Source: Chenopodium formosanum (Eukaryota > Streptophyta > Magnoliopsida > Caryophyllales > Amaranthaceae). Taken from it: a stretch of 64,000 nt of DNA. The stretch is taken from positions 69,396,001 through 69,460,000 of the forward strand of contig CM044877.1 of NCBI GenBank assembly GCA_024500155.1. Reading direction: 5' to 3'. The notes below the pieces were generated by a model. The model ran no database searches. It had not been told where the DNA came from and was given only the letters and a program-made list of their open reading frames with translations. Shown in pieces: positions 1 to 12,210 of this stretch. Each line of letters opens with the position of its first letter. Position 1 is the first letter of the stretch. Made by a program: the position numbers and the translations under genes.

Positions 1-2107
1 GGGCACCCTCAGAAGAAGATCATGAACCCTCAGCAACGTCGGCTCGAGCAGCCTCGGAACGACCATCTCTACCTCCTGACGAAGTACGGCGACGTCTCGA
101 GCTAGACCTCGTCGGATCTCTCCGCCCCTCAGGCCTCGTACGGGTGTGAGAAGCGATCGGCTGACCCTGCAAAAGGAATTAAATCAGAAACAAAGTAAAA
201 CTAAAGCCATAATGCAGAAATAATAAGTGAAGAAAAATTACCTCCCGGACAACGTCGTCTCGACGACAGGTAGCCGCGTTCCTCATCCGGACGAGCTGGC
301 TCCGGAAGGCATCTATGCATCGTGCCATAGTCGAAACCACCTCGCGTGAGAACTGTCAGAAAAATAAGTCAGTGAAAATACATGATAACTGAATACAAGA
401 TTCTGAATTAAAACTAGGCTTACACTAGTTTGGTGGCGAGGAATCGACCGCTCCACGAAGCGCTCGCCCTCAGGAGTTGGAGAAATCATCTCCTCGATTG
501 GCCCATAGATCCCCTGATAGTGGATGGACATACGGGGCGGCACAAACTCAGTGGGACCATCTTGATAAAAAATAGAAAGAAATCAGTAAGGTATTACTTG
601 GGGGCTACTTAGCGAAAAATAAAAAGCTAAGGATCTTACCCTCACATCCTCGGCCGGTATAGAGGCTGGAGCTAACAAAGGAAGTAGCTCCTCAGCGTAA
701 CACCGCCCAAGGATCACATGGGACCGCTAGAGGGAACCAGATCCCTCAGCCATGCTCGATAACTCCCTCTCGTCGATCATGTGACATGGTTGAGGAGCAG
801 GAACAACGATAACATTAGAAGAGTGCTGTCTAGCAACTATCTCTCCTAAATATACAACCGCTCCATAAGTCCCCAGAAAGTAGCGGCGCTCAGCAGAGTA
901 CTGTGCGGCTAATCCAGGGACTGTCCAACCGCCCCACGGTCGGTATACTACCTTAGGTCCCTATAAAAAGCACCAATCAAGTAAAAACGTGTCTAAAACA
1001 TCGCAGAAGAGCAAGATAAACACTAAAAGTTGTACCGAGATGATCCGACTCCGGACACGTGCAGTAAACATGTCCACATGGTGGTCGCCCCAAGAGGCGC
1101 TTACCGGATATCCCCTCGGCGATGGTCTCGCCGGCGCAACGGAAGGAAAGTACTCGTAGAACCAGATCTACTAGAAGTTAGAAGCGTGAGTAAAATGCTA
1201 ACTAATATGTAGGGCTAAACTTTATAGGGAATAATGTTTACCTCTACGACCTTCCAGAAAACAAACAAAGCGACGTTCGTCCTAAAAGACCGGTGGCGAC
1301 ACAAGTCCCTCAACGCGCGAACGAAATCAGTGTAGACCAAGCTGGCCCAGTCATAAGTCCCGATCCGCTGGAGATCGCGAACAGCAGGGAGGTAGTAAAG
1401 AAACGCTCTACTACTCCTATCAGGGGAGAATGTCCCTGACAACAACATCGGCACAAAGATGCGCACCCGCTGCTCTTGGTTGGTCGCATCATCATCAAGA
1501 GCCGCTGCCAGTGTCGAGCGGCAAATCCCCCTAGCACTGAACTGAGTCGTCTCGACCTCAGCTCGGGCCCGAACAACAATCGGCCCCAACAGCTCCTCGA
1601 CCTCTGGAGAAAAGACGTCGATCCTGTCGTCGAACGACAGCGGCACAGAAGTAAACTACAGTCCTGTGATGAGACTGAAGTTTGTAGGGGTGACCATCAT
1701 CTCGCCCCAGGGAAAATGAAAAGTGTTGGTGGTGTCCCAGAAGAACTCCACCAGAGCACGTACTACGTGGTGACCCCCGCTAGAGGCGATCATAGCCTCG
1801 GAGGTCTCGAACAAGGCAACTAGTCCGCAGGACTCCCATAGGAGCCTCGTCTCTCGGTCTCTAGCGATGTGCATCCTGTACAAATCACTTAGACCATCAC
1901 AGCTAGAGCCGTGATGACGTGTCCTCCCAGGCTCGCTTCCCCGTCTCACCTCTCATAAATGTGGTGGACAGGGGCAAAGAACAAAGTCTGCTCATCCCAC
2001 TCCGGGAGCCGACCAAGCGAAGTGGACGGTGTGGTGTCGTCCTCCACGGGCTCATGCTCCTGTCCAGTGTTTCGGGACCGTGAACCTGAGCCTCGTTGTC
2101 TAGCCAT
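1..2107 (-). pseudogene. Antisense plant-mobile-domain (PMD, MAIN-like) gene, broken
   Basis: This is a multi-exon minus-strand gene with probable start ATG at 2107. Recognisable PMD stretches are FPWGEMMVTPTNFSLITGL (about 1660-1715), FYEYFPSVAPARP (near 1140-1180), RRYFLGTYGAVVYLGEIV (near 830-890) and a basic C-terminal part. Likely exon blocks are 2107-1242, about 1183-1041, 960-641, 560-428, 352-244 and 170-1, several with AG/GT borders. Breaks: TGA at 1946-1948 with a nearby frame change (a cryptic GTGAGA donor is an alternative), TAG at 1656-1658 directly after LITGL, and TAG at 727-729. PMD proteins are found both in host silencing factors (MAIN, MAIL1) and in transposons; the antisense position before a 3' LTR fits the extra ORF of Tat elements. 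Confidence 0.72.
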
Positions 2108-2689
2108 GCTACATTGTGCTGAATTATCCTAAATTAAGGTTCTATAGTATCTAAGGTTCGCCTAGCCGCATGATACTATGTTCGCAAAAAACAATGTACG
2201 TAGTACTAAAACAGAGCACAAATTCAAATTGAGCATGACAACAATTTTCAAGCAATCAAACAATTTCTTGCAACACTATAGTGATTATTGTGACAAATTG
2301 AACAAGAATTGCTGGCAAAAACATCAAGAACAAGCCACATTGTTCTTCACGACCTTAAGAGGTCCAACAATGGCAGATTGCTCATTTCTTCACCAAATTG
2401 AGTCAAACAAGTCTCAAATTACTCCCAAGGCAATATACAAACATAAGCAAGCAATTTCATGGCATAAAACTTGATAAACAAAGCAAATTGAGCATTATAA
2501 ATTTTGAATTTTCATGAAATTCGTGAATAAACATGCCAAGAATTCATAAAAACCGGTGTGAGTTTGAGGAAAACTTACATAGATCGGGAATATAGATGAA
2601 AAGAGCTTTGATTTGCAACAAATTTGAGCGAATTCGGTTGAAAAATGAGCAAGCAATGAGCAATTGAAGTTTTCAGACAGTCCCTAGGC
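2108..2689. other. Non-coding 5' flank of the antisense PMD gene
   Basis: AT-rich sequence upstream of the PMD start. The open stretch 2178-2474 has the low-complexity composition of chance ORFs and no domain I recognise. It probably holds the leader and promoter of the antisense gene, but no clear TATA box was identified. Confidence 0.4.
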
Positions 2690-2840
2690 ATTTAAAGAGA
2701 TTCCCGTGTTGCCGCCAGTCCCTAGGCATTGGCGTCACTTCCTATGCTTGGCGCCTGATGCCAACGCTATCGCCTGGCGCTAATGCCATTAGGCTGGCGC
2801 TGATGGATTTTCAGCGGCGCCAAAGCAGCCAGCCACCTGT
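2690..2840. repeat. TTGGCGCC-type palindromic motif cluster
   Basis: Repeated short palindrome-like motifs (GGCGCC, TGGCGCT, TTGGCG) are packed into about 150 bp. Similar clusters occur in the LTR at 4280-4405 and in the second LTR at 63,838-63,955. This cluster lies upstream of the antisense PMD gene, while in the LTR it lies 60-180 bp upstream of the TATA box. Confidence 0.6.
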
Positions 2841-3012
2841 TGGGGTTGTGCTAGCCTTCTACAATATATTTTGGGTTCCTTGGTACGCCAATTAGACCCT
2901 CTAAGCAATTTGACATGATTAGGTACTCGGCTTGATTACGTAAAGTGATCGACCTGATGAAAAGATCGTCTCACTTAGCTTAAAGTGCCTAAGCATTGGC
3001 TCATTAGCAAAA

Positions 3013-3099
3013 GGCACCGACATATAGGTTCAAGAGCATAAGGCACCGACATATAGGTTCAAGAGCATAAGGCACCGACATATAGGTTCAAAGAAAAAG
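3013..3099. repeat. 29-bp tandem repeat, three copies
   Basis: Units begin GGCACCGACATATAGG at 3013, 3042 and 3071, an exact 29-bp period, followed by a diverged partial copy (GCGCCGACGTACAGG). The position, in the 3' untranslated region just before the polypurine tract, is typical of Tat-lineage elements. Confidence 0.9.
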
Positions 3100-3224
3100 A
3101 GCGCCGACGTACAGGCATAGCAAAGGCAAGTTCAGGCGAACTTTTAAAGATCGACAGGCGTGGATCTTCGGTAATTTCCTTTGGGAAATTATTGCGTCAA
3201 ATGAGGATGACTTCAAGAGAAGAT

Positions 3225-3470
3225 ATCTTCGACATCATTCCCTAGCTTGCAAAAAGTTGTCACAAAAAACTGAAGGTAATTTCGGGTGAAGTTGTCTTCG
3301 ATCATAGTCCCTTAGGCATGGAAGATGATCATAATGCGGATGAGAATTATTTCAAGAGAAATAATTTTTGATGATGTTCCCTTGGACGTGGAATATTATC
3401 ACAGCGGGAAGATAGTTTCAGGTGAAGCAATCTTCTAATTTGGAAGCAGTTACGGGCGTAGCGGTTTTCA
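3225..3470. repeat. Degenerate ~70-bp tandem repeats before the LTR
   Basis: Loosely repeated modules contain TTCAAGAGAA or TTCAGGTGAA, a TCTTCGA-like stretch, TTCCCTTGG or TCCCTTAGG, GTGGAA and ATCATA/ATCACA GCGG. Units are strongly diverged, with a spacing of about 70-80 bp. Confidence 0.55.
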
Positions 3471-3726
3471 AGCGGGATGACATTCTCTAGCTTGCAGGAG
3501 GTCATCAAAACAACAGCGGCAGCAACAATCGATTACTTTCAGAGACGTGTGCTCGACAGTGCAAGATACGCGTTTCTTAACTCTTTTATTTGTTTGACTA
3601 ATGCTAGTTTTGCAGGTATCGGCGTTATAAGATTGATTTAGGATCGCAGAACGTTCTGAATCATTCTCCGTCCCTATCGTTACTTTGGCTTTCGTTTTCG
3701 AAACTTGCGTTTCTCCAAACTCAGTC

Positions 3727-3740
3727 AAAGTGGGGGCTTC
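3727..3740 (+). promoter_or_regulatory. Polypurine tract (plus-strand primer)
   Basis: AAAGTGGGGGCTTC directly abuts the LTR start TGTAGACACC. A purine run of this type next to a TG-starting LTR is where plus-strand DNA synthesis begins in LTR retrotransposons, and it fixes the element orientation as plus. Confidence 0.8.
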
Positions 3741-5803
3741 TGTAGACACCCTTTTTATTCTCCCCAAAACCAAACCCGGTGATGAGTTCCTTTCACGTCG
3801 AATCATAATCGAATGAAATGAAAGTGTGGAAAGGTCTAGTGTTGCGGAAAGTTTTATTTCTTTTCTCTTCTCCCTGATTTTGAAAACTTTATTTTAAGAA
3901 AACAGCCAATCTAGTTTGGTTGGTCCATGATATGAGTACAATAGTGGTGTAGTTGGATGGGGCTTGCAAAGACCTTTCCAACGATATATTATAAGCCCAA
4001 TTCCGATGAATATTGATGAAGTTATGGCCAATTTACTAAACTGGGCCCAGTTTGAGCTTTATGTACGGCCCAATGATCTAGGGGAGGGCCTAATATAATT
4101 TATCATTCCTAATGCAATTAGGAATGGTTTTAGTCTTCTAGAACATTCTAGAAGGTTATAATCATTCCTAATTCAATTAGGCTCTTCAGAGTTTTAATCA
4201 AGATCAAATAGCATTTTCGATGGAAATTATATTATTTTATCTTCCAGTACGGGAAATTTATCAGATTTTCGAAAACGCGTTGAAAACCACTTTGGCGTCC
4301 AACCCTAGGCCTTGGCGCCTGGAACTAGGATTGGCGCCAGGCGCTAGCCATTGGCGCCTGGCTCTGGTGCTGGCGTCAACTAGCCAGGGCTGGCGCCAAT
4401 GCTGTTTTTCGATCTTCATACTCTGTTTTGTTAAATTATCTCTTTTGGATGATTTTTTCTATAAATATCGTATCAAAAACTCCGTTTTCATTCATCAAGA
4501 ATAATCAACTCTCATAAATATTCACCAACTCTCTTTATTCACAAATCATTCACAAGTTTTCAATTACTATTCATCTATTTCTTTTCATTCGCAATTCATT
4601 CGTTCATCAATCATTCATCAATTTTTCAATAATATTAATTCTTTAGAATTCTTTATTCAATTCTTTCTTTCTTTTTAATACAAAATTCCGCATTCACAAG
4701 ATCTCGAAACACCTAGTCATATTCGAAGTTGCCTTCGCCCTAGACGTGAAAGATTTTAATTTCTGAGGGTTTGGTCCCAAATCTTTATCTCAATTATTTA
4801 ATTTAATTGCTTTGATTATTATTTTCCTTGAAGTTACTAACGTGTGTATTTTGTTATTAGAAAGAGGTAGGAGGCATCCAAGTAAGTACTTTAATGGTTT
4901 AATTGATATTATGATATAGAAATCATGCTTAGATTGTTATTTTGATTCCTAGTATCATGTTAGGATGTTTTCCTTAATTTGATGTTTAGGGTGACAACAA
5001 TAAATTCCTATTATCATGTCTAGGGTAACTTTAATATTAAGTATGATTAAAAGTATGATGCCTTTTATTCTCTTCCTAATATTTATGATGTTAGTATCAT
5101 GTTAGGGCTAAAGATTTGATTTTAATTGCTTAGTGACATGCTAGGGTTTGTTATTAATCCTGTTAGTATCATGCCTAGGATCTTGCTATGCTTTAACATG
5201 ATTATGATTATTATTAATTATGATTGATTATTATTATTAATAATGATGTTGATTATTTATTATGTTGCTTGATATGCATTATATTTTATTCTTTATTGCT
5301 TGATCACCTTTTATTGCATGTTAAAGGGGAATTGGTACTTGCAACCACGCTTAATAAGATAATTAATAATCTTGTTAGGCTAATTGTGATAATAATTCAA
5401 GTGATCGCCAATAATAGTTTATTTGTGCATTAAAATTCAACCAACATAGATTAAACAGGTTTGGGGTTAATTTTATTGATTGTATGTTAGTAAGAAAGCG
5501 CACATGAATACGAGCTGAATAAAGTAGAGGCCTATTATTAGGGCAGGTTCAATCTCTTTTAGTTTGGATTTGTACCATCATCCCCGAACCCTATTTTGGT
5601 TCATGATCTTATGGAGTTGACGATCTCTTAGATCGTTAAGGGTTGTAACCTTCACCTCGTGAACGGTTTACAAGTTCCTTAAAAAACTTGTTGGCGACTC
5701 TTTTGCTCTATCTTCTTCCCTTTTGGACGTCACTGTACTTTAGTGTATGATCACAGTGGGGTTCAAGCTCTTAGGATTTAAAGGCTTGAAATTATTCCCT
5801 ACA
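3741..5803 (+). mobile_element. 3' LTR of the Tat-type element
   Basis: The LTR starts TGTAGACACC right after the polypurine tract. The most likely 3' end is ...TTCCCTACA at 5803, giving matching termini TGTAG/CTACA and about 2.06 kb. A TACA at 5672 is an alternative end, because TTGGCGACTC at 5690 looks like sequence near a tRNA primer site. The LTR contains the GGCGCC motif cluster and a TATA box. The target duplication cannot be checked because the 5' end is outside the window. Confidence 0.7.
4460..4468 (+). promoter_or_regulatory. TATA box of the LTR promoter
   Basis: CTATAAATA, downstream of the GGCGCC motif cluster, would place the R region start near 4490. Confidence 0.6.
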
Positions 5804-8800
5804 CTACCCAAAATTAATAACAGTTCACAATAATGGGAACATAGGGAGCATAAACAATTGGAACAAGCAAGCACTCCAAACAAGCAGCATAGTTATAACG
5901 AAAGCAATATTTGAACGGTAAATGCAAATTAATACAGCCAAAATAATGAAGCTGAGTATTTTAGAATCTAACACTAAATTTGAAATAATTCATCTGCAAA
6001 TAACAAAAATATCAACATCAAGAACTCTTCTTATTCAGAAAATTGAATTCATCCCAGCTAATTTGAGAAATCACCAATAATAAATCACATCAAAGAAAAA
6101 AAATAGAAAGCAAAGTTTCATATCAATTTCAGATATTACTACTCCCTAATCACCTATAAGTTTATTAAGCTACATAGCAAAAGCAAAACTATTACACTTA
6201 TTTAATTAATTTAGAGAAAAAACTCTATGTATAAATAATATAAGAGGGGTTAATTAGTGAGCATATTGAAATTTAAATATCAGTCAAATACAATCAAATT
6301 CCACCAAACTAATCACCTTGATCTTGTGGAAGCGAATCAAAATATAACTGCTCTATCCCATTAGAATGATTAAGCCTAGTTATCTAAACTCAATACACAA
6401 CAAATTACAAATTGATACTTAAAGCCTTTTCCAAATGAGGGATGAAATATTGTTCCTTTATTTGTGGACTGATTTCAGATGAAGAAACTATCTATCTGGA
6501 CTCTCATTTTGCAAAAACCAAAAATAAAAATAAAAATAAAAATACTTAAACAAGGCTCTCATATCAAAGACAAACTTTTCACACAAAAAGGTACTGTAAA
6601 CTTTTTTTTTTGTTTTTTGTTTTTTTTTTTTACGACGGGTTCTCATATCAAAGACCAAAATTTTCACACAAAACAATATATTTATCACCTAATTATTATC
6701 ACAAAACATTCAACATGATGGCCATAGTTTGTGACAAAAAGAAACGGTAAACAAAAATGTGATAAAGCCATGTCCTAGGATTTAAAATAAATAAAAATAA
6801 AAACATACATCTATAGCATGCTGCTCTATCGGCAACCCAAATGCATCCTATCGCATTGGGTGCTGAACATTGGGTGTATTGTTTATAAAGTCATTCTGAG
6901 TAAGAAACTTAGTTCACTACCTAATAATACCATTGAGATATTTAACCATTTATAATCTGAATTACGAGTGACATCAAATTTCTAACTAGGGAGATAGTTT
7001 ACAAAGATACCTAGTCATTTCTAATGTATGAGAAATCAAGCATTTCAAACAAAGATCAAGCAAGGGATCATGATAATCTACAACTCCTCAGCTCAATATA
7101 CTACGGAGTAACGTTTTACATTTTACATTTCACATTTAACTCATGTCATCATTTTGTTGTATAAAATAACAATGCACTATTAATCCCACCCCTAATTTCT
7201 TATTTCTACACAACAGTAGCTTTCTAGGGTGAAAGCGACGCCCATACAACAAATCAAGCTTCAAGGATTGTAACATAAAGTGAATATACAGTAAAAAAAA
7301 AAAATTAAAAAAAAAAAAACTTTCTATCACTACCTTAATGAACAATATTACAAGCTAAACCCAACTAAAAATATTGCACCAAGAAATGTCATCATCTAGT
7401 ATCAATCATTTTAATTTGCTGCAATTAAACCTCACTTGAATAATGCATGCACTATACAGCAAAATAAAATCTACAAGTTCACTGCTAATTTCCATGATAC
7501 ATTGTTTCATAGTGGAGCTTTGCATTTTCGCGAAAATTAAAACTAGAAAGAAGGCAATCATCTACATGGTGTTTCTGCAGTTTCTAGTTTAAATAAAGCT
7601 TAATAGAATTAAATTAACGTCTGAACAATTACAGTGCATTTCAACCATAAACAGCAGTTTTCATGCAAGTTAATTACTAAGACAAACCGGATAAATAATG
7701 CATCAATATATCTCTAAGACTCTAAATAATCATGTAAAATGATACAATATTTAAATTCCACCTTATTTTTTCGAGAGTCGTTGTTTCTGCTTGTTCAATT
7801 TGGATCCCCAAGTCCATTAAATTGCTTCCCAAAGAACTCAACTTTCCCACTATATCAATCACACCTTACCCACCCCAACCTTTCTTCACCCCAGCTTCAC
7901 AAGATTAAACTAACAGCCACCTGATTAGTTAAATCCCAGGAAATTCAAGCCTAATCTACACAATTTCAGAGATAATAACACCCAACAGATCAAGAAAGAA
8001 GAGGGAATATCTCTATTACTAGTTAAGTTACAAAGAATAAAAAAACAAAGGAGCATACTATCAGAACAATTATGAGATAACTAAAATGATAAATTTGACT
8101 CAATATATCTTAATTAATAACTCCAAGATATTGTAGCAAGCAGCGTCGGAAGTTGTGCGATGTGCAAGAGGTGGATCGGAGGAGACTGAAGCTATTAGTA
8201 CAAAACAAAAATTGGGAATTTTTTTAATTGTACGAATTGAAAAACAAATGCAAAAACCAGATTGTTTATAACACAAAGAATTGAAAATGAGAGGAAAAAA
8301 AGAAAAAAAAATTGAACCTAGAACAACTTCAACAACAAGATCTGGAAAAATGTGAACTTAAGATAAATTACTTTTAAAAATCCTAAAAATGTAAACTTGA
8401 GAGGGGAAAAAATTCAATACCTCTTATAATTAGACGATATTGGAGCATCATAGAAGCTCCATATTGAAAACTTATATGTGCCATTATAACATAATTTCAA
8501 CCGATAAATCCCCAAAGAACCAAATACAATTGGTAGAAAAACACAACTTTAAAATAAATTTAGATTCAATTGAACAAAAAGAAACCACATATCAAAATAA
8601 ATAAAAGAAATTTCAGTGAGATATAAGCAAAAAACTAGCAAAATCAATTAATAACAACAGCAAGGATGTTACTACAACATGAATTGAGTTGGCGATATTA
8701 ACGAAGAGATGCGATTTTCACAATTTTCTAGCCGAATTCACTAAATATCGATGTCTTTAGAGATGAAATGTGAAGATTGGAGAAGGGTTGGCGGCGAATT

Positions 8801-9047
8801 AGGGTTCGTTGTGAAGAATCAGAGAGTTTACAGGGGTTATTTTGTTTAGAAAGGCGGTTAAGTTTTGAGTGGGCTGAAAATTATGGTCACGTGCAAAGCA
8901 TGTAGAATCCTCGACGCCTTTCATTGTCCACAAATTTCTAGACTAGAAAATGCGTCGACTAAACACGGAGTTTACAATTTCATGTTGACGCTAAGAGGCC
9001 AGCGTCGAGAGTAAAGCGTCCAGAAATCACGGGATTTGTAGTAGTGT
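5804..9047. mobile_element. CACTA-like element, right end supported, left end unclear
   Basis: This AT-rich stretch has no convincing coding region. Its right end reads inward from the minus strand as CACTACTACAAATCCC, a CACTA-type terminus. The last ~160 bp carry both orientations of a GACGC/GCGTC motif at least five times, as expected for subterminal transposase-binding repeats. Sequence to the right (TAGGATTTG...) resumes caulimovirid DNA. No matching left terminus is seen: CACTACCC at 5802 lacks similarity beyond six bases and no 3-bp duplication matches. The Tat LTR probably inserted into this element. Confidence 0.55.
8890..9047. repeat. Subterminal GACGC repeats of a CACTA end
   Basis: CTCGACGCC, GCGTCGAC, TTGACGCT, AGCGTCGAG and AAGCGTCC lie within 160 bp of the terminus. 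This arrangement is the usual binding-site array near CACTA ends. Confidence 0.6.
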
Positions 9048-9059
9048 AGGATTTGTTAG

Positions 9060-9990
9060 AGTTATCTTAGCAAATGCTTTATCCTTTTCCCAATGTTCTA
9101 AAGGATTTGTTTAATATAATTTTTCGCATAGTTTTTCTTGTTGCTTATTTATCTGATTTATTAACGATGAATCACACTCAAAAATTCTAAGTGCAACCTC
9201 TCGTTGTGTAGGAGTAACCCTATCACCACGCTGGCTGCGCGTAAATTCCATAGTCTAATTAGTATAAGCCTTTGTGATTTTCTGTATAGGAACAAAATGA
9301 CCATTACTAGTTAAGATTATTTGATCAATAGTTTGAGTGCATGGAGAGTATAACCTTTGAATATTATTTCCTATTATCATATCATGACTAGGCTGATCAG
9401 TTGCACATAAAATGGGAATAACACATTGAACTCCTCCAATTTCTATTTTTAAATCTTCAATTATCTCTGTATGCATCTTGACACTATTATTAGCAATTCG
9501 AACTTGCATATAATTTTTGCCTTTTTCCACAAGAATTTGGAAATAATGATCTCTTTCCAAAACATGTTAAACAACCACTATCAATATATGCACATAATCT
9601 ATATTTATTGTAATCCTTAATGAATATATCAATTGGAATGTAAATGCTATTAGGATTAGTACTGGATATTTCATTACAAGCTTCCAATTGCATATTAACT
9701 TCATCCTCATATACTAGTTCACTCACAGTTTTGGTTTTATATCCAATTACCTTCCTTTTATCAATAGGATTATTTGGATCTTCATTTAACTCGAAATTAA
9801 AACATGATCCCATATCAATGTTATGCCTTGCCGGTTGTTTTAAGGCTTTTTTGCTTTCATATTTTTCATTTAGTTTCTTTAATAGAACTAATACTTCTTC
9901 TTCATCCTCTTCTGGCTTTTCATCACCTTGTTTTTTCATTTTTATTATTGTTGAATTTTGTCTACTTAGACTTGGTGTTCTAAAACTCAT
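9060..9990 (-). pseudogene. Pararetrovirus aspartic protease region, start of polymerase polyprotein
   Basis: Open minus-strand stretches 9990-9490 and 9560-9255 overlap in different frames, so there is a frame change near 9500-9560. A Lys/Glu-rich segment is followed by the retropepsin signature YIDSGCLTCFG near 9560-9595 and later by DMIIGNN, matching the second half of a caulimovirid protease (Asp-Ser-Gly active site, then an I-x-G-N-N motif). Protein-like sequence can be followed to about 9060, where the CACTA terminus cuts it off before any reverse transcriptase motif. Confidence 0.65.
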
Positions 9991-10560
9991 ATTGGTGTTC
10001 CAATATGAAGTAATCCTAATTCATAAATTAACATCTTACTTAATCTATTACTAACTGCAGGGTTCATAAAGAATTCCTCCCAAGTTTTTTCAATTTCATT
10101 AGAATTTACCTTTATAGGTGTAATTTTCTTCTTAGGTCCTCCTCCTTGCTCATATTTATGAGCATCGACTATTTGTTTCTTTAAAGATGATTCTATAGTG
10201 TTTACCAACTTATAAACCACCTTCCATCTTAATTGTATGGGTCGTGTTCCTTTATGCATTTTCACTCCTTCTGTTAATAGCTTGATAGCTAAGAACTTTG
10301 ACGCAAAGGATTCCTCAGCTCTAAGCTTACATAATATCTAGGTTCACATATATAGCTTACTGTTCCTTGACTTAAGTTACATGTGATACCACTAATAATT
10401 TGATCATAAAATCCTTTATGTTTAATATCACACATGAAACTCAAGCATTTAACATCCTTGCCAAAATCTTGCAAAGGGGTTATGTATACTTGTACTGCAC
10501 CAATACAAATATAGCTATAATTTCCTTTTTCTTTATGTTTTTTTAATACTTTTCCAGTTT
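9987..10560 (-). pseudogene. Pararetrovirus 30K-type movement protein region, broken
   Basis: Minus-strand open pieces 10474-10289 and 10265-9987 lie in different frames. The first includes IGAVQVYITPL (near 10500) and a later Cys/Gly-rich segment, which match the core of caulimovirid cell-to-cell movement proteins (a GAVQI-like motif, then a conserved Asp, then a G-x-V stretch). The second contains KGTRPIQLRWKVVYKLV, which fits the C-terminal half. A stop and frame change separate them near 10280. It lies between the capsid zinc-knuckle region and the protease. Confidence 0.6.
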
Positions 10561-11940
10561 ATGATATTAATTTCGGCTGCCTTTTGTTCACAATCTTCGA
10601 TTACTATGCTTCCTTCCATTTCTTCACATCCATATTTAGTTCTATTTTTAAAGAAAGAAGTTTTTAATATTTTATCTTTAGTAATTTGGGGAAAATTCCA
10701 GCTTTCTTTGTTTACTTGTTCTAGGTCATTATCTTCAAATGAATACTCAGCTCTTTTTAGTTGACCTATTTTCACTTTGCTTTTATCTTCCTCATTGTCA
10801 TCTGATTCTGAATTTTCTAATTCTTCTCCTTCCATCATGTTATTTATTTCTTCATAATTTTCATCTTCAAATCCATCACTAACTTTAGTTTCTTCATTAT
10901 ACTCATTTTCCTCTTCTATGATTTCTATTATTCCTTTATTGTTACTTAAAGCCAATTCTAAAGCCTCGTCTTCTGGTATTTCTATGTAATCCAAACTTTC
11001 TAAGGCTTCCATTAGTTTATGATTAGCTTTCTTACATTCATTAGCACAATGTCCTAGTTCTCCACAAGACCAACACTTGCATGTTTTCTTTTTCTCAGGA
11101 TAATATGTTGCCTTTCTGAAAAACCTACTTGGCTTTCTATATCTGTGTTTATAATACTTGTTCTTATAGATTTCTCCTCTTGATCGGTCAAATTTATTTT
11201 TCTTATAGTTCCTTCTTTTATTATAATTTTTTTTTCACTTCCATAATTATTTGGGAAATCCCAACAAGTGAGAGATTGTCTCTTCATTTGTTGAGTTCTT
11301 GCAACCTCTCTACATTTCTTTTCAATCCATTTTCTAAGGAAAGCAATTTTGTTACCTAGGGCATCCCTAGCTAAAAATCTCTCTCTCCATTCTTGATATT
11401 TTTCACTAATTTCTTTATTAAGAGGACTGGGTATTTTGTCTAGAACATTCCAAGATTTGTTTCATTTTCACCAATTTTATAATAGTATGTTTCAAATTCC
11501 ATAATGTAATCATCAACATATTTCATATTACCGATGGACAAATTACTTAACTTCCTTTGATATTCAATTCGTTTTTCATTAAGATTGGCTCTAGGACTAA
11601 TGAATTCTAACTCAATGTATTGACATAACTGTCTGAACATTCTAGTGGGTGATTCACTAGCACTTAATGTAGTTTTGACTTCTTCCTCTATTCCATCGTA
11701 CCAGTCTTTTACATAGCCATAAAGACTATGTTTGATATAGTTTAAGAAATTTTCTGAAGTCCAGTCAGTGCTTAAAATAAGTACACTACTCATACTCTTC
11801 TTCCATTGATTTAAAACATCTTGTCTATCTCTTAAACCGTTTAGCTTAAGTTTATAACCAGTTTGACTTATAGGTTCATGAGTCACTTCTTCTTGTTTAG
11901 GTATATGATTAGGCATAACCTTGACACTAAACCGGGTAGT
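10561..11940 (-). pseudogene. Pararetrovirus capsid protein region with zinc knuckle, broken
   Basis: The open frame 11910-11440 holds a capsid-core-like segment rich in aromatic residues (KHSLYGYVKDWYDGIEEEV). Further on, the CCHC knuckle CWSCGELGHCANEC is encoded at 11,034-11,075. It is followed by a very acidic tail (10,533-11,012) containing NESW/DEEE-type stretches, typical of caulimovirid capsid precursors. Frame changes occur near 11,440 and 11,050. The N-terminal side is interrupted at 11,940 by the CACTA element, and related sequence resumes at 13,395. Confidence 0.65.
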
Positions 11941-12210
11941 CACTACTAGAAAACAGCTGAATTCCGATGGAAAATTTCCGTCGGAAACACCCCGTTTTCC
12001 GTCAGAAAACCCTTTTTCGCCGGAATTCCTTCGGAAGCGGTTGTCGCAATATGTGTTTTCGGAAAAATGAACTATTCCAACGGAATTTCCGACGAAATTC
12101 TTTCTGTCGGACGACATATTCTGGCCCGGGCAAGTCCGTCGGAAATTCCCGTCGGATATGATTCCGCCGGAAACGTCGGAAAATTCTATTAAAAAAAAAA
12201 AAAAACTGCA

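Larger units (their letters stand above)
1..5803 (+). mobile_element. Ty3/gypsy retrotransposon, Tat/Ogre type, 3' portion
   Basis: This is the 3' end of a plus-oriented LTR retrotransposon whose 5' part lies left of the window. In order it holds an antisense multi-exon plant-mobile-domain gene, non-coding DNA with tandem repeats, a polypurine tract and a ~2-kb LTR that starts TGTAGACACC. An antisense PMD-like extra ORF and tandem repeats between pol and the 3' LTR are known traits of Tat-lineage elements; no gag or pol is visible here, so the lineage is inferred from layout. A diverged copy of the LTR occurs at 62,981-64,000. Confidence 0.7.

Noticed and set aside
5802..5820. CACTACCC as a possible left end of the CACTA element that ends at 9,047
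   Set aside because: Only six bases agree with the right end, and the flanking trinucleotides (CTA and TAG) do not form a duplication; it also overlaps the likely LTR end.
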